From Campylobacter sp. RM16187 (GTDB taxonomy: Bacteria > Campylobacterota > Campylobacteria > Campylobacterales > Campylobacteraceae), in assembly GCF_025319965.1 (NCBI RefSeq), contig NZ_CP012549.1, positions 1 to 64,000 on the forward strand: 64,000 bases of DNA, written 5' to 3'. The notes beneath the pieces were generated by a model that was given only the letters and a program-made list of their open reading frames with translations, ran no database searches and had not been told where the DNA came from. A program made the position numbers and the translations under genes. This document shows positions 21,256-30,933 of this stretch, one piece after another. Each line of letters starts with the position of its first letter. Position 1 is the first letter of the stretch.

Positions 21256-21801
21256 ATGAGTAGATTAAAAGTTAAATACAATGAAGTTGTTAAACCGGGT
21301 TTAGCAAAAGAATTTGATATCAAAAACCCAATGCTTATCCCTGCAATTGAAAAGATCGTTATCAGTGTTGGCGCTGGCGAAGGTGCGAAAGATCAAAAGC
21401 TTCTTCAAAATATGGCCGATACTATTTCGCTTATCGCCGGACAAAAAGCGGTTGTAACTGATGCTAAAAAATCAGTTGCAGGCTTTAAAGTTCGCGAAGG
21501 CTTTCCTGTAGGTATCAAAGTAACTCTTAGAAAAGAGCAAATGTATGCGTTTTTAGATAAGCTAATAAGCGTTGCACTTCCAAGAGTTAAGGACTTCAGA
21601 GGTCTTCCAAAAGACGGATTTGACGGACGCGGTAACTATAACTTTGGTCTTGATGAGCAACTAATGTTCCCTGAGGTTGAGTATGATAAGATCATGCGCA
21701 CTCACGGTATGAATATCGTAATTGTTACAACAACAGATAGCGACAAAGAGGCATTCAAATTGCTTGAGCTTTTTGGTTTGCCATTTGCAAAAGGAAAGTA
21801 A
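21256..21801 (+). CDS. rplE: 50S ribosomal protein L5
   Basis: L5 binds 5S rRNA in the central protuberance. Conserved elements include [20 protein letters not shown] and the [19 protein letters not shown] segment. Length 181 aa. Confidence 0.97.
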   Translation: MSRLKVKYNEVVKPGLAKEFDIKNPMLIPAIEKIVISVGAGEGAKDQKLLQNMADTISLIAGQKAVVTDAKKSVAGFKVREGFPVGIKVTLRKEQMYAFLDKLISVALPRVKDFRGLPKDGFDGRGNYNFGLDEQLMFPEVEYDKIMRTHGMNIVIVTTTDSDKEAFKLLELFGLPFAKGK

Positions 21802-21802
21802 T

Positions 21803-21988
21803 ATGGCAAAAAAATCAATGATAGCAAAGGCAGCTCGCACTCCTAAATTTAAGGTACGCGGTTATACAAGATGCCAAATTTGTGGTAGACCACACTCTGT
21901 TTATAAAGATTTTGGAATTTGCCGAGTATGCCTAAGAAAAATGGCTAATGAGGGATTGATTCCTGGTCTTAAAAAAGCAAGCTGGTAA
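21803..21988 (+). CDS. rpsN: 30S ribosomal protein S14, zinc-binding (type Z)
   Basis: The 61-residue short form has a zinc ribbon with CxxC pairs in RCQICGRPH and [10 protein letters not shown]; the long zinc-free S14 is about 100 residues. A longer open frame upstream lies within rplE; the ATG at 21803 with GGAAAG before it is the start. Being zinc-dependent, it ties ribosome assembly to zinc supply. Confidence 0.97.
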   Translation: MAKKSMIAKAARTPKFKVRGYTRCQICGRPHSVYKDFGICRVCLRKMANEGLIPGLKKASW

Positions 21989-21997
21989 GGAAGAAAA

Positions 21998-22393
21998 ATG
22001 TTGAATGATTTAATATCAGATGGACTAACACGCATCAGAAACGCCTCTATGAGAAAGCTTGAGACTACAAAGCTGCTTCACTCAAACGTTGTTGAGGCTA
22101 CTTTGGCGATCTTGGCTACTAAAGGCTACATAGAAAGCTATAATGTAGTTGAAGAGGACAAAAAGAAATTTATAAACGTTGTTTTAAAGTATGATGAGCG
22201 TGGAAATAGCGTTATAAACGAACTTAAAAGAGTTTCAAAGCCGGGTCGTCGCGTCTATAAAGGCAAGGATGAGATCAAGAGATTTAAAAACGGTTACGGA
22301 ACAATTATCGTTAGCACAAGCAAAGGCGTTTTAAGCAACGAAGACGCTCACAAAGCCGGTGTTGGCGGCGAAATTCTTTGTACTATATGGTAA
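21998..22393 (+). CDS. rpsH: 30S ribosomal protein S8
   Basis: S8 binds helix 21 of 16S rRNA and in enterobacteria represses the spc operon. It starts [18 protein letters not shown] and ends with the conserved ISTSKG-type loop and GGEILCTIW. The spc operon is interrupted straight after this gene by 304 non-coding bases. Confidence 0.97.
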   Translation: MLNDLISDGLTRIRNASMRKLETTKLLHSNVVEATLAILATKGYIESYNVVEEDKKKFINVVLKYDERGNSVINELKRVSKPGRRVYKGKDEIKRFKNGYGTIIVSTSKGVLSNEDAHKAGVGGEILCTIW

Positions 22394-22697
22394 TGAATAT
22401 AAACGATGTCACGACATTGTTTATAACACCTTATAATGGAGCTTGCACGATAGGCTAAGCTTATTAGCTTGCTGTTTTGCAACACTCCAAAATTTAGCGA
22501 TTAAATTTGCTAAATTTATGAGCTAAATCTCAAATTTTGAGACAACAAAGAATTTAAAGGTTTAAAAAGGGCTTTTGCTCTTTTTAGTCGTTCAAATTTA
22601 ACTTTGAACGAAGTGGAATTTAGTTTCTGCTTTTTATGGTATTGTGGTATCCATTCGTATAAAGTAGACATACCCTAGACAAGTAAAAAGGAAAAAA
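22394..22697 (+). other. Unusual 304-base gap inside the ribosomal operon
   Basis: Ribosomal genes before and after are almost contiguous, but rpsH and rplF are separated by 304 bases. The gap holds an inverted repeat AAACGATGTC (22401-22410) / GACATTGTTT (22413-22422, one wobble), a terminator-like hairpin (22564-22585), a shorter repeat TTCAAA/TTTGAA near 22591-22608 and a TATAAAGT promoter-like box near 22660. A 21-codon frame starts with ATG at 22393 sharing a base with the rpsH stop; I have no evidence that it is a gene. AAAAAGGA precedes rplF. Confidence 0.6.
22564..22585 (+). terminator. Terminator-like hairpin between rpsH and rplF
   Basis: AAAAAGGGC (22564-22572), loop TTTT, GCTCTTTTT (22577-22585): nine pairs with one G-T, ending in five T. 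It would allow partial termination and separate levels of upstream and downstream ribosomal proteins. Confidence 0.6.
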
Positions 22698-23234
22698 ATG
22701 TCACGTATAGGTAAGCAGCCGATAGCTATTCCAAGCGGATTAGATGTCAGCGTAGAAGGAAATTTGCTTAAATTTAAAAAAGGCAATAATACAAAAGAAC
22801 TTGACACAAAAGGTCATGTTGATGTTAAGGTAGAAAACGGCTCAATCGCATTTTCTCCTAAGGGCGAAGATAGACAAAGTAGAGCATACTGGGGCACATA
22901 TAGAGCGCTAGCTAACAATATCGTTACAGGTCTTACGGAGGGCTTCGTTCGCAAGCTTGAGATCAACGGCGTAGGTTATAAAGCTGCAGCTAAAGGAAGT
23001 GTGCTTGAGCTAACTCTTGGATTTTCTCACCCGATCAACCACGAAGTACCAAAAGGTGTTGAAGTAAGCGTAGAAAAAAACGTCATCACTATTAAAGGCG
23101 ATGATAAGCAAGTTGTAGGACAAATCGCAGCTCAAGTTAGAGGATATCGCCCACCAGAGCCATACAAAGGCAAGGGTATAAAATATGCTGAAGAGCGCAT
23201 TATCCGCAAAGCCGGTAAAACATCTAAGAAGTAA
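22698..23234 (+). CDS. rplF: 50S ribosomal protein L6
   Basis: L6 lies near the sarcin-ricin loop. The 178 residues start [18 protein letters not shown] and end with [21 protein letters not shown]-like conserved sequence. A strong AAAAGGAAAAA ribosome site precedes the ATG. It probably heads a separate transcript segment after the 304-base gap. Confidence 0.97.
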   Translation: MSRIGKQPIAIPSGLDVSVEGNLLKFKKGNNTKELDTKGHVDVKVENGSIAFSPKGEDRQSRAYWGTYRALANNIVTGLTEGFVRKLEINGVGYKAAAKGSVLELTLGFSHPINHEVPKGVEVSVEKNVITIKGDDKQVVGQIAAQVRGYRPPEPYKGKGIKYAEERIIRKAGKTSKK

Positions 23235-23244
23235 GGGATAGGTA

Positions 23245-23601
23245 ATGACAGCAAATGTATTAAAAAGAAAACTCGCTCTTAGAATAAAGAGAAAGAGAAG
23301 AATTAGAGCTAAAATTTCTGGCACTGCCTTAAAACCAAGAGTTTCTATTTTCAAATCAAACAGAACACTTTATGTTCAGGCTATAGAAGATGTTACAGCA
23401 ACTACTATCGCAGCGGCTGACGGAAGAAAACTTGGTATAAAAGCCAACAAAGAGGGCGCTGTAGTTTTAGCAAAAGAATTTGCAAAAACACTTAAAGCAA
23501 AAGGCGTAGAGGAAGCTTTATTTGATAGAAACGGCTATTTGTATCACGGCGTTGTAGCGGCTTTTGCTGACGCTTTAAGAGAAAATGGCATCAAACTATA
23601 A
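23245..23601 (+). CDS. rplR: 50S ribosomal protein L18
   Basis: L18 binds 5S rRNA with L5. The 118-residue protein has the basic N-terminus, the [18 protein letters not shown] strand and the [19 protein letters not shown] end typical of L18. Confidence 0.96.
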   Translation: MTANVLKRKLALRIKRKRRIRAKISGTALKPRVSIFKSNRTLYVQAIEDVTATTIAAADGRKLGIKANKEGAVVLAKEFAKTLKAKGVEEALFDRNGYLYHGVVAAFADALRENGIKL

Positions 23602-23616
23602 CCCAAAGGAAAATCG

Positions 23617-24060
23617 ATGGAAAAATATAATAGAGAAGAATTTGAAGAAGTAATCGTCGATATCGGTCGGGTTACAAAGGTTGTTAAAGGTGGTCGAAGA
23701 TTTAGATTTACAGCTCTTATAGTAGTTGGAAATAGAAACGGACTTGTAGGCTTTGGCTTTGGTAAAGCTAAAGAGGTTCCTGATGCGATTAGAAAAGCGG
23801 TTGACGATGCGTTTAAAAACATTATCAACGTTAAGCTTAAAGGCTCGACTATTCCTCACGATATAGAGGTTAAATACAATGCAAGTAAAATTCTACTTCG
23901 CCCGGCAAGCGAAGGTACAGGTGTTATAGCCGGCGGCTCAACTCGCCCTATTCTAGAGCTTGCAGGTATCAAGGATATCTTGACAAAATCACTTGGCTCA
24001 AACAACTCTGCAAACGTTGTTCGTGCTACAATCAAAGCATTAAGTATGCTTAAAAGCTAA
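23617..24060 (+). CDS. rpsE: 30S ribosomal protein S5
   Basis: S5 maintains decoding accuracy. It shows [20 protein letters not shown] and [20 protein letters not shown], family hallmarks. At 147 aa it has a short N-terminus. The gene for L30 (rpmD) that often follows is absent, as is usual in Campylobacterota. Confidence 0.97.
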   Translation: MEKYNREEFEEVIVDIGRVTKVVKGGRRFRFTALIVVGNRNGLVGFGFGKAKEVPDAIRKAVDDAFKNIINVKLKGSTIPHDIEVKYNASKILLRPASEGTGVIAGGSTRPILELAGIKDILTKSLGSNNSANVVRATIKALSMLKS

Positions 24061-24071
24061 GGAGAGGGAAT

Positions 24072-24473
24072 ATGGGACTTGAAAAATTAACTCCTGCTAC
24101 CGGTTCAACTCGTGAAACTAAGAGATTAGGACGCGGTCAAGGTAGCGGTCAAGGTAAAACTGCAGGCAAAGGACATAAGGGTCAAAGAGCTAGAAAAGGC
24201 TACAATGAAAAGAGAGGTTTTGAAGGTGGACAACAACCGCTTCAAAGACGTCTTCCTAAGGTAGGCTTTGCTTCTAAATTTGAAAAACCTTATGTTATCA
24301 ACGTTGAGAAAATTACAGTGGTAAAAGAGCTTGGCGAAATTACAATCGCTTCAATCGCTACTGTTCATAAAATTTCAAGAAGCGTTACAAAAATAAAACT
24401 AATTGGAGCGAGTGCAAAAACTCTTGTTTCAAAGATCAAAGACGAGAACGTTATCGTTAGCGGACGTGCATAA
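24072..24473 (+). CDS. rplO: 50S ribosomal protein L15
   Basis: L15 is a late 50S assembly protein. The glycine-arginine-rich segment [20 protein letters not shown] and [18 protein letters not shown] identify it. Its stop overlaps the secY start by one base. Confidence 0.96.
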   Translation: MGLEKLTPATGSTRETKRLGRGQGSGQGKTAGKGHKGQRARKGYNEKRGFEGGQQPLQRRLPKVGFASKFEKPYVINVEKITVVKELGEITIASIATVHKISRSVTKIKLIGASAKTLVSKIKDENVIVSGRA

Positions 24474-25735
24474 TGAATAAAACATTGACCAACAAGATAC
24501 TCATCACGTTGGCATTTTTGTTTGCTTACAGGATACTGGCCTATGTGCCGGTTCCTGGCGTTAATGCCGATGTAATTAAAGAGTTTTTTGATTCAAATAG
24601 CTCTAATGCATTAGGATTATTTAATATGTTTAGCGGTAAAGCCGCTGAAAGATTAAGCATAATATCGCTTGGTATTATGCCATACATTACAGCTTCCATT
24701 GTTATGGAGCTTCTGGCTGCTACATTCCCAAATTTAGGCAAGATGAAAAAAGATCGCGACGGTATGCAAAAGTATATGCAGATCATTCGCTATGCCACAA
24801 TCGGTATAACAGTAGTTCAAGCAATCGGTGTTAGTATCGGACTTCAGGGCTTAAGCGGAAGAGGTGGTGAGCAGGCTATAATGCTGGATATGAATCTATT
24901 TATAGCTATTGCGGCAGCTTCAATGTTAGCTGGAACTATGATGCTTATGTGGATAGGCGAGCAGATAACTCAAAGAGGAATAGGAAACGGTATAAGTCTT
25001 ATCATTTTTGCAGGTATCGTATCGGGAATCCCATCTGCTATTGGCGGAACTGTAAATCTTGTAAATACAGGCGAATTAAATTTCTTAGTTGTTATAGGAA
25101 TTTTGCTTGTTATTTTGGCAACCGTAGGTATAGTTATCTTTGTTGAGATGGGCGAAAGACGTATCCCTGTCTCTTACTCCAGAAAAGTTGTAATGGAAAA
25201 CCAAAATAAGCGCATAATGAACTACATCCCTATAAAAGTAAATTTAAGCGGTGTTATCCCGCCTATCTTTGCTAGTGCTATATTGATGTTTCCAAGTACG
25301 ATTTTACAGGCAAGCACAAACAAATATATCCAGGCGATAAACGACTTTTTAAATCCGAACGGATACTTTTTTAACTTTTTAACATTCTTGCTTGTTGTGT
25401 TTTTTGCATATTTTTACGCTTCAATCGTATTTAACGCAAAAGATATCAGCGAAAATTTAAAAAGACAGGGAGGATTTATACCTGGAATTAGGCCTGGCGA
25501 GGGAACTGCAGGGCATCTAAATGAGATCGCTTCACGCTTAACATTTAGCGGCGCGATATACTTGGGCCTTATCTCAACTCTGCCTTGGGTTTTAGTTAAA
25601 TTTATGGGTGTGCCGTTTTATTTCGGTGGAACATCAGTTTTGATCGTTGTTTCAGTTGCTCTTGATACAATGAGAAGGATTGAGGCTCAAATTTATATGA
25701 ACAAATACCAAACTCTAAGTGCGGTAGGCTTGTAA
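24473..25735 (+). CDS. secY: Protein translocase channel subunit SecY
   Basis: SecY forms the inner-membrane protein-conducting channel with SecE and SecG. The 420-residue protein has ten transmembrane segments; the plug and early segments include RILAYVPVPGVNADVI, and the C5 region contains the GIRPGEGTAGHL loop. It is encoded within the spc operon, which couples channel supply to ribosome supply. Confidence 0.97.
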   Translation: MNKTLTNKILITLAFLFAYRILAYVPVPGVNADVIKEFFDSNSSNALGLFNMFSGKAAERLSIISLGIMPYITASIVMELLAATFPNLGKMKKDRDGMQKYMQIIRYATIGITVVQAIGVSIGLQGLSGRGGEQAIMLDMNLFIAIAAASMLAGTMMLMWIGEQITQRGIGNGISLIIFAGIVSGIPSAIGGTVNLVNTGELNFLVVIGILLVILATVGIVIFVEMGERRIPVSYSRKVVMENQNKRIMNYIPIKVNLSGVIPPIFASAILMFPSTILQASTNKYIQAINDFLNPNGYFFNFLTFLLVVFFAYFYASIVFNAKDISENLKRQGGFIPGIRPGEGTAGHLNEIASRLTFSGAIYLGLISTLPWVLVKFMGVPFYFGGTSVLIVVSVALDTMRRIEAQIYMNKYQTLSAVGL

Positions 25736-25736
25736 A

Positions 25737-26495
25737 ATGGCAATTTCGCTTAAAAAACCGGCTGAAATTGAAAAGCTTCGAGCGGCAAATCAAATTGTCG
25801 CTCGCACGCTTGATTATGTTGAAAGCATTATAAAGCCGGGAATGTCGCTTCTTGAGATTGATAAAATTTGCGACGATATGATATGTGCTGCCGGTGCAAA
25901 GCCTGCATTTAAAGGACTTTACGGCTTTCCAAATGCCGCTTGTATAAGCTTAAACGAAGTAGTTATCCACGGAATCCCTGATAAAACGATTCTAAAAGAA
26001 GGCGATATAGTAGGTGTTGATATCGGCTCAAATTTAAATGGCTTCTTTGGCGACTCTGCTCGAACTTTTGCGGTTGGGCAAATTTCAAAAGAGGATGAGG
26101 CGCTGATAGCTTGCTCTAAAGATGCGCTTTACTTTGCGATTGACATCATAAGAGAGGGCATGCATTTTAAAGAGCTTAGTTATGAGCTTGAGAAATTTAT
26201 CCTTGCAAGAGGGTTTGTGCCGCTTAGAGGATTTTGCGGACACGGCATAGGCAAGCGCCCACATGAAGAACCTGAAGTACCAAACTATTTAGAAGGCAAC
26301 AACCCAAAAGCCGGACCAAAGATCAAAAACGGAATGGTTTTTTGTATAGAGCCTATGATATGCCAAAAAGACGGAACACCGGTTGTCGGAGGTGACAAAT
26401 GGAAGGTAACTAGCAAGGATGGTTTGAGAACTAGCCATTATGAACACTGTGTGGCTGTGATTAACGGAAGAGCTGAAATTTTAAGTAAGGCATAA
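25737..26495 (+). CDS. map: Methionine aminopeptidase, type I
   Basis: Map removes the initiator methionine from new proteins. The five metal ligands are visible: the Asp pair in GVDIGSNLNGFFGDSART, His in RGFCGHGIGKRPHEEP, and Glu in FCIEPM and SHYEHCVAV. At 252 aa it has the compact type I form. It follows secY after one base, the common order. Confidence 0.97.
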   Translation: MAISLKKPAEIEKLRAANQIVARTLDYVESIIKPGMSLLEIDKICDDMICAAGAKPAFKGLYGFPNAACISLNEVVIHGIPDKTILKEGDIVGVDIGSNLNGFFGDSARTFAVGQISKEDEALIACSKDALYFAIDIIREGMHFKELSYELEKFILARGFVPLRGFCGHGIGKRPHEEPEVPNYLEGNNPKAGPKIKNGMVFCIEPMICQKDGTPVVGGDKWKVTSKDGLRTSHYEHCVAVINGRAEILSKA

Positions 26496-26510
26496 ATTTA
26501 TCGCCTAAGT

Positions 26511-26548
26511 TTTTACAATTTGCAAATCAAATTTTGTGAATTGTAAAA
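26511..26548 (+). terminator. Inverted repeat after map, possible terminator or attenuator
   Basis: TTTTACAATT (26511-26520) pairs perfectly with AATTGTAAAA (26539-26548) and is followed by TTTT. A second small hairpin GTTGC/GCAAC (26587-26602) lies just before the infA ribosome site. Confidence 0.5.
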
Positions 26549-26628
26549 TTTTAATTTGTGGTGAGTTAAAATTTTAAATTATTTATGTTGCTATCTTGCA
26601 ACTGAAAATTTATGAGAGGAGGTAAATA

Positions 26629-26847
26629 GTGGCAAAAGACGACGTCATAGAGATTGACGGCAACGTGATAGAGGCTCTGCCGAATGCAACTTTTAAAGTC
26701 GAGCTTGACAATAAACATGTGATTTTATGTCATATTGCGGGTAAGATGAGAATGCATTATATCAAGATAATGCCGGGAGATCGCGTAAAAGTGGAACTCA
26801 CGCCGTATAGTCTTGATAAGGGTAGAATAATTTATCGCCATAAGTAA
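26629..26847 (+). CDS. infA: Translation initiation factor IF-1
   Basis: IF-1 binds the 30S A site during initiation. The 72-residue OB-fold protein has [20 protein letters not shown] and [18 protein letters not shown], matching the family. It starts with GTG, compensated by a near-ideal AGAGGAGG ribosome site seven bases upstream. Confidence 0.97.
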   Translation: MAKDDVIEIDGNVIEALPNATFKVELDNKHVILCHIAGKMRMHYIKIMPGDRVKVELTPYSLDKGRIIYRHK

Positions 26848-26890
26848 ATTAAAAGCTAAATTTGGCTAAAATCAGCCCTTTGCAACAAAT

Positions 26891-26971
26891 GCTGTATGAA
26901 GAATTGTTTTCAAAGCCTACCACTTGTTTTGAAAATAGTTGGTTTAATCACTTCTTTAAACCTGATGCAGC
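26891..26971 (+). promoter_or_regulatory. Foldable leader upstream of rpmJ-rpsM (possible three-way junction)
   Basis: A closing stem GCTGTAT (26891-26897) / ATGCAGC (26965-26971, one G-T) encloses two hairpins: TTTTCAAA (26907-26914) / TTTGAAAA (26928-26935) and GGTTTAA (26941-26947) / TTAAACC (26956-26962). It lies between infA and rpmJ, just before the S13-S11-S4-alpha genes. In E. coli the leader before rpsM is bound by S4; this could be an equivalent control element, but that is inference. Confidence 0.45.
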
Positions 26972-27006
26972 CCTAAAAAAGTGGAATAAATTTTTAGGAG
27001 ACTAAG

Positions 27007-27120
27007 ATGAAAGTTCGTCCTTCTGTAAAGAAGATGTGTGACAAATGCAAAATTGTCAAACGTAAAGGCATAATTCACGTAATTTGTGAAAATCCAAAAC
27101 ATAAACAAAGACAAGGATAA
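27007..27120 (+). CDS. rpmJ: 50S ribosomal protein L36
   Basis: A 37-residue protein: [20 protein letters not shown] at the start and HKQRQG at the end. CDKC, the later Cys27 and a His form the zinc site of C+ type L36. TTAGGAG precedes the ATG and rpsM follows after three bases. Confidence 0.95.
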   Translation: MKVRPSVKKMCDKCKIVKRKGIIHVICENPKHKQRQG

Positions 27121-27123
27121 AGA

Positions 27124-27492
27124 ATGGCTCGTATCGCAGGTGTAGATTTACCGAAGAAAAAGAGAATAGAGTATGGCCTAACTTACATTTATGGTATTGG
27201 CCTTCACAAATCAAGACAAATTCTTACTGCTACAGGAATCTCTTATGATAAAAGAGTTCATGAGTTAAGCGAAGATGAAGCGGCAGCGATTCGCAAAGAG
27301 ATCCAAGAGAACCATATGGTTGAGGGTGACCTTAGAAAGAGCGTTGCTATGGATATAAAAGCACTTATGGATCTTGGTAGCTACAGAGGTCTTCGCCACA
27401 GAAAGGGTCTTCCTGTTCGTGGTCAAAAGACTAAAACAAACGCTAGAACCAGAAAAGGTAAGCGTAAAACTGTTGGCGCTGCAACAAAATAA
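27124..27492 (+). CDS. rpsM: 30S ribosomal protein S13
   Basis: S13 contacts P-site tRNA and the 50S subunit. It starts [20 protein letters not shown] and has [20 protein letters not shown] near its end, the tRNA-contacting tail. First of the alpha-operon set S13-S11-S4-alpha-L17. Confidence 0.97.
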   Translation: MARIAGVDLPKKKRIEYGLTYIYGIGLHKSRQILTATGISYDKRVHELSEDEAAAIRKEIQENHMVEGDLRKSVAMDIKALMDLGSYRGLRHRKGLPVRGQKTKTNARTRKGKRKTVGAATK

Positions 27493-27501
27493 GGATAGAT
27501 G

Positions 27502-27894
27502 ATGGCAAAAAGAAAAGTAGTTAAAAAGAAAGTAGTAAGAAAAAGTATTGCCAAAGGTGTTGTTTATATAAGTGCAACTTTTAATAACACTATGGTTACG
27601 GTTACTGATGAAATGGGAAATGCTATAGCTTGGAGTAGCGCAGGCGCACTTGGCTTTAAAGGTAGCAAGAAATCAACTCCATATGCAGCTCAACAAGCGG
27701 TTGAAGACGCTATGAATAAAGCAAAAGAACATGGAATCAAAGAGGTGGGCATAAAGGTTCAAGGTCCGGGAAGCGGTAGAGAGACTGCTGTAAAAAGCGT
27801 AGGTGCGATCGAAGGCGTTAAAGTTGTATTCCTTAAAGATATAACTCCGCTTGCTCACAATGGTTGCAGACCACCAAAACGCCGCCGCGTGTAA
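27502..27894 (+). CDS. rpsK: 30S ribosomal protein S11
   Basis: S11 shapes the 30S platform. Conserved stretches include [33 protein letters not shown] and the end [13 protein letters not shown]-like sequence (here [14 protein letters not shown]). Two ATG codons lie in tandem; the second (27502) sits at the better distance from AAGGA. Confidence 0.97.
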   Translation: MAKRKVVKKKVVRKSIAKGVVYISATFNNTMVTVTDEMGNAIAWSSAGALGFKGSKKSTPYAAQQAVEDAMNKAKEHGIKEVGIKVQGPGSGRETAVKSVGAIEGVKVVFLKDITPLAHNGCRPPKRRRV

Positions 27895-27916
27895 TTAGAA
27901 ATTTAGGAGAATTATT

Positions 27917-28543
27917 ATGGCAAGATATAGAGGACCTGTTGAAAAATTAGAAAGACGTCTTGGCGTAAGTTTGGCACTTAAAGGCGAGAGAAGATTGGCC
28001 GGTAAGTCAGCACTTGATAAGCGCCCTTATGCACCGGGACAACACGGACAAAGAAGAGCAAAGATTAGTGAATACGGCTTGCAACTAAGAGAGAAGCAAA
28101 AAGCTAAATTTATGTATGGAATTTCTGAAAAGCAATTTAGAAAACTGTTCCAAGAAGCAGCTAGAAGAGAAGGCAATACCGGTGCGCTTTTAGTTCAACT
28201 TTTAGAGCAAAGACTTGATAACGTAGTTTATAGAATGGGCTTTGCGACAACTCGCAGATTTGCTCGCCAGCTTGTAACTCACGGACATATTTTAGTAAAC
28301 GGCAAGAAAGTTGATATCCCATCATACAGAGTTGATGCCGGCGCTAAAATCGAGATAGTAGAGAGATCAAAAAACAACCCTCAAATCGTTCGCGCTATTG
28401 ACCTTACAGCTCAAACCGGAATCGTTTCTTGGGTTGATGTTGAAAAAGATAAGAAATTTGGAATTTTTACAAGAACGCCAGAAAGAGAAGAGGTTATCAT
28501 TCCTGTTGAGGAAAGATTCATAGTAGAGCTTTATTCGAAATAA
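27917..28543 (+). CDS. rpsD: 30S ribosomal protein S4
   Basis: S4 is a primary 16S-binding protein. It starts [19 protein letters not shown] and has an S4 RNA-binding domain ([20 protein letters not shown], ending with [13 protein letters not shown]). Zinc-finger cysteines of the longer S4 type are absent, so it is the C-minus form. It may also regulate this operon. Confidence 0.97.
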   Translation: MARYRGPVEKLERRLGVSLALKGERRLAGKSALDKRPYAPGQHGQRRAKISEYGLQLREKQKAKFMYGISEKQFRKLFQEAARREGNTGALLVQLLEQRLDNVVYRMGFATTRRFARQLVTHGHILVNGKKVDIPSYRVDAGAKIEIVERSKNNPQIVRAIDLTAQTGIVSWVDVEKDKKFGIFTRTPEREEVIIPVEERFIVELYSK

Positions 28544-28557
28544 TAAGGGGTGTAATA

Positions 28558-29574
28558 ATGAAAAAAATTACTACATCAGCCTATATGCCGACTGAGATTT
28601 CAGTAGAGAGTATAAGCGAGAATGTTGCTAGAATAACAGCCTATCCCTTTGAGACAGGTTATGCGGTGACCCTAGCTCACCCTCTTCGCCGCCTTCTTTA
28701 CAGTAGTACCGTAGGATTTGCTCCTACTGGTGTTAAGATAGAAGGCGTTGCGCATGAGTTTGACTCTATGCGCGGTATGCTTGAAGATGTTGCTCAATTT
28801 ATTATAAATTTGAAGAATTTGCGATTCAAGCTTAAAAACGACTCTGAAAAAGAGATTGTAGAGTACTCTTTTAAAGGACCAAAAGAGATAAGCGGCAGAG
28901 ATCTTGGCAGTGATTTGGTTGAGATCGTAAATCCTGACGCTTATTTGGCTACTATAAATGAGGATGCTGAACTTAAATTTTCGATCATTATACAAAAAGG
29001 TATAGGATATGTTCCTAGTGAAGAGATTCGCGAGGAGATGGAAGATGATTATATAGCCCTTGACGCTTTCTTTACACCTGTCAAAAAGGCTGTATATGAG
29101 CTTGAGAATGTTTTGGTTGAGGATAATCCTGACTACGAAAAGATAGTTTTTACAGTGACTACCGATGGTCAGGTTGGTGCAATCGAAGCGTTTAAGCATG
29201 CCATTGAGGCTATGTATCACCAGATGTCTGTATTTAAAGGTGTTTTAGATATTGATATCTCTGCACAGACTAGCGGTGCTATGGCTTCAGGAGAGCATGC
29301 CAAACTTCTTCAAAGTGTTGAAGATTTAAATTTAAGTGCTAGAAGCTTCAATTGCCTTGATAGAGCAGATGTTAGATTTATCGGCGAGCTTGCTTTAATG
29401 GATGAAAATGAGCTTAGAGATCTTAAAAATCTAGGCAAAAAATCTCTTGAAGAGATAAAGGCCGTAATGGAAGAGATTGGATATCCTATTGGAAGTAATG
29501 CTTTAGGCAGTAGCAAAGATCAGCTCAAAAAGAAGATAGCCGAGCTGAAAACACAAACCAGCCCAAAAGAATAA
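28558..29574 (+). CDS. rpoA: RNA polymerase subunit alpha
   Basis: Alpha dimers nucleate RNA polymerase assembly. The N-terminal dimer domain has the [20 protein letters not shown] segment; the C-terminal DNA- and activator-binding domain (from about residue 255) includes [20 protein letters not shown] and [20 protein letters not shown]. Length 338 aa is normal. Confidence 0.98.
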   Translation: MKKITTSAYMPTEISVESISENVARITAYPFETGYAVTLAHPLRRLLYSSTVGFAPTGVKIEGVAHEFDSMRGMLEDVAQFIINLKNLRFKLKNDSEKEIVEYSFKGPKEISGRDLGSDLVEIVNPDAYLATINEDAELKFSIIIQKGIGYVPSEEIREEMEDDYIALDAFFTPVKKAVYELENVLVEDNPDYEKIVFTVTTDGQVGAIEAFKHAIEAMYHQMSVFKGVLDIDISAQTSGAMASGEHAKLLQSVEDLNLSARSFNCLDRADVRFIGELALMDENELRDLKNLGKKSLEEIKAVMEEIGYPIGSNALGSSKDQLKKKIAELKTQTSPKE

Positions 29575-29585
29575 AAGGACAATAA

Positions 29586-29942
29586 ATGAGACATAAACAT
29601 GGTTATAGAAAATTAGGTAGAACGGCATCTCATCGTTCTGCATTGCTTAAAAATATGGCAATTGCAATAATAAAAAGTGAAAAGATCGAGACTACGCTAC
29701 CAAAAGCAAAAGAGCTTAGAAGCTATATAGAAAAGCTTATTACAAGAGCCAGAAAAGGTGACAGTAATGCACATAGGGCAGTTTTTGCAAATTTGCAAGA
29801 CAAAGAGACTACAAATAAGTTAGTAACCCAAATAGCTCCTAAATTCGCAGGACGCAACGGCGGATATACCAGAATAGTTAAAACTCGCGTTAGACGCGGT
29901 GACGCGGCTGAAATGGCTTATATAGAGCTAATTAGCGAATAA
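29586..29942 (+). CDS. rplQ: 50S ribosomal protein L17
   Basis: L17 sits near the tunnel exit. The 118-residue protein starts [20 protein letters not shown] and ends [20 protein letters not shown] plus a short tail. Last gene of the ribosomal block, with a terminator directly after it. Confidence 0.97.
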   Translation: MRHKHGYRKLGRTASHRSALLKNMAIAIIKSEKIETTLPKAKELRSYIEKLITRARKGDSNAHRAVFANLQDKETTNKLVTQIAPKFAGRNGGYTRIVKTRVRRGDAAEMAYIELISE

Positions 29943-29943
29943 C

Positions 29944-29977
29944 ATTAGAGAGCAAAAGCTCTCTAATACACTTTTTT
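29944..29977 (+). terminator. Terminator of the ribosomal operon
   Basis: ATTAGAGAGC (29944-29953), AAAA, GCTCTCTAAT (29958-29967): a perfect ten-base stem, with TTTTTT at 29972-29977. Confidence 0.88.
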
Positions 29978-30088
29978 GTCTGGTTGATTTAAAATTTTTA
30001 CTTTTATATTCTTTAAGAATAGACTCAGATTTGCCTAAATATCGCAAATTATTTTTCTTCATTTAAAATTTAATTTTGTCAAATATTG

Positions 30089-30094
30089 TATAAT
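30089..30094 (+). promoter_or_regulatory. -10 box of the nfu-murE gene group
   Basis: A consensus TATAAT preceded by TTG lies 25 bases before the nfu start, in an AT-rich gap of 176 bases after the rplQ terminator. Campylobacter sigma-70 promoters often lack a clear -35 box; none is seen here. Confidence 0.55.
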
Positions 30095-30118
30095 AATCCA
30101 AAAAATAAAAGGTGAGAT

Positions 30119-30388
30119 ATGATACCGTTTAGTGATGAAGAGCTTTTAAAGCCTGTTTCTACAAGTTTACAAAAAGTTATGCCTATGCTTGAGCGAGATG
30201 GTGGAGGACTCGAGCTTTTAGGCATTAAAAATGGCAAAATTTATGTTCGACTTACAGGTCATTGTCACGGCTGTGCAGCAAGCGGAACTACTTTAAAATA
30301 CGGCATAGAAAGACAGCTTAGGATAGATATTCACCCTGAACTTGAAGTGATAAATATTCCTATTGGCGAAGAGGTTAATTTAGATTGA
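30119..30388 (+). CDS. NifU-like iron-sulfur scaffold (Nfu C-terminal type)
   Basis: An 89-residue protein equal to the C-terminal NifU domain. It has VMPMLERDGGGLELLGI and a CxxC pair in TGHCHGCAASGTTLKYGIE that binds an Fe-S cluster for transfer to target enzymes. It overlaps the start of the next gene, whose TTG start lies in its last codons. Confidence 0.88.
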   Translation: MIPFSDEELLKPVSTSLQKVMPMLERDGGGLELLGIKNGKIYVRLTGHCHGCAASGTTLKYGIERQLRIDIHPELEVINIPIGEEVNLD

Positions 30389-30933
30389 TAGATTATAAAA
30401 AACTTGGTATCAAGGCCTTTTATAAAGGGCGATTTGATGAGGCGATGAACTATTTTTCGTTGGCTTATAATAAAAAAGAGGACAAGAGACTACTGTTTTT
30501 TATTATGCTTTGCTCTCTTGCTAAAAATAGATATGATGAGGCTATGATGCTCTTTGAAATTTTTAAGGTCAAAGAGAATGTGGGAATGAGTGGTGAGGAT
30601 TTGGATGAAATTTTAGCCACTCTAGAGTCTAAATTTGAAGAGAAAGATGAGCTTGAAAGTCAAAATGCGATCAGCTATCATGATTTTATGCAGGCGGTTG
30701 CCAAAGAGGGTAGCTTTAAGAGCGTATTTGAAGATATTATGTTTTCTACCAGAGTTATGATAAGTAGCCGAGATGACTTTTTGCAATTTTTAGAAAATTT
30801 GATTAAAAACGATTTTATTGAGATGGGATTAAACTACATAGAAAGCGCTGCCTCTATTTTTGCCGGCGACGAGAGACTAAATGCGCTAATCGGCGAAATA
30901 AACAAAAGGCGCAAAAGTGAAGATTTACACTAA
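30385..30933 (+). CDS. TPR-like hypothetical protein
   Basis: A 182-residue helical protein without a signal peptide. The beginning (AFYKGRFDEAMNYFSLAYNK, then LLFFIMLCSLAKNRYDEAMM) follows the tetratricopeptide-repeat pattern for about two repeats. It starts with TTG overlapping the nfu stop and its end overlaps murE by 17 bases, so it is translated within the nfu-murE group. Function unknown. Confidence 0.72.
   Translation: MIDYKKLGIKAFYKGRFDEAMNYFSLAYNKKEDKRLLFFIMLCSLAKNRYDEAMMLFEIFKVKENVGMSGEDLDEILATLESKFEEKDELESQNAISYHDFMQAVAKEGSFKSVFEDIMFSTRVMISSRDDFLQFLENLIKNDFIEMGLNYIESAASIFAGDERLNALIGEINKRRKSEDLH

Noticed and set aside
22393-22458. 21-codon frame starting on the rpsH stop
   Set aside because: No recognisable feature and the coding sense is weak; kept only as part of the gap description.
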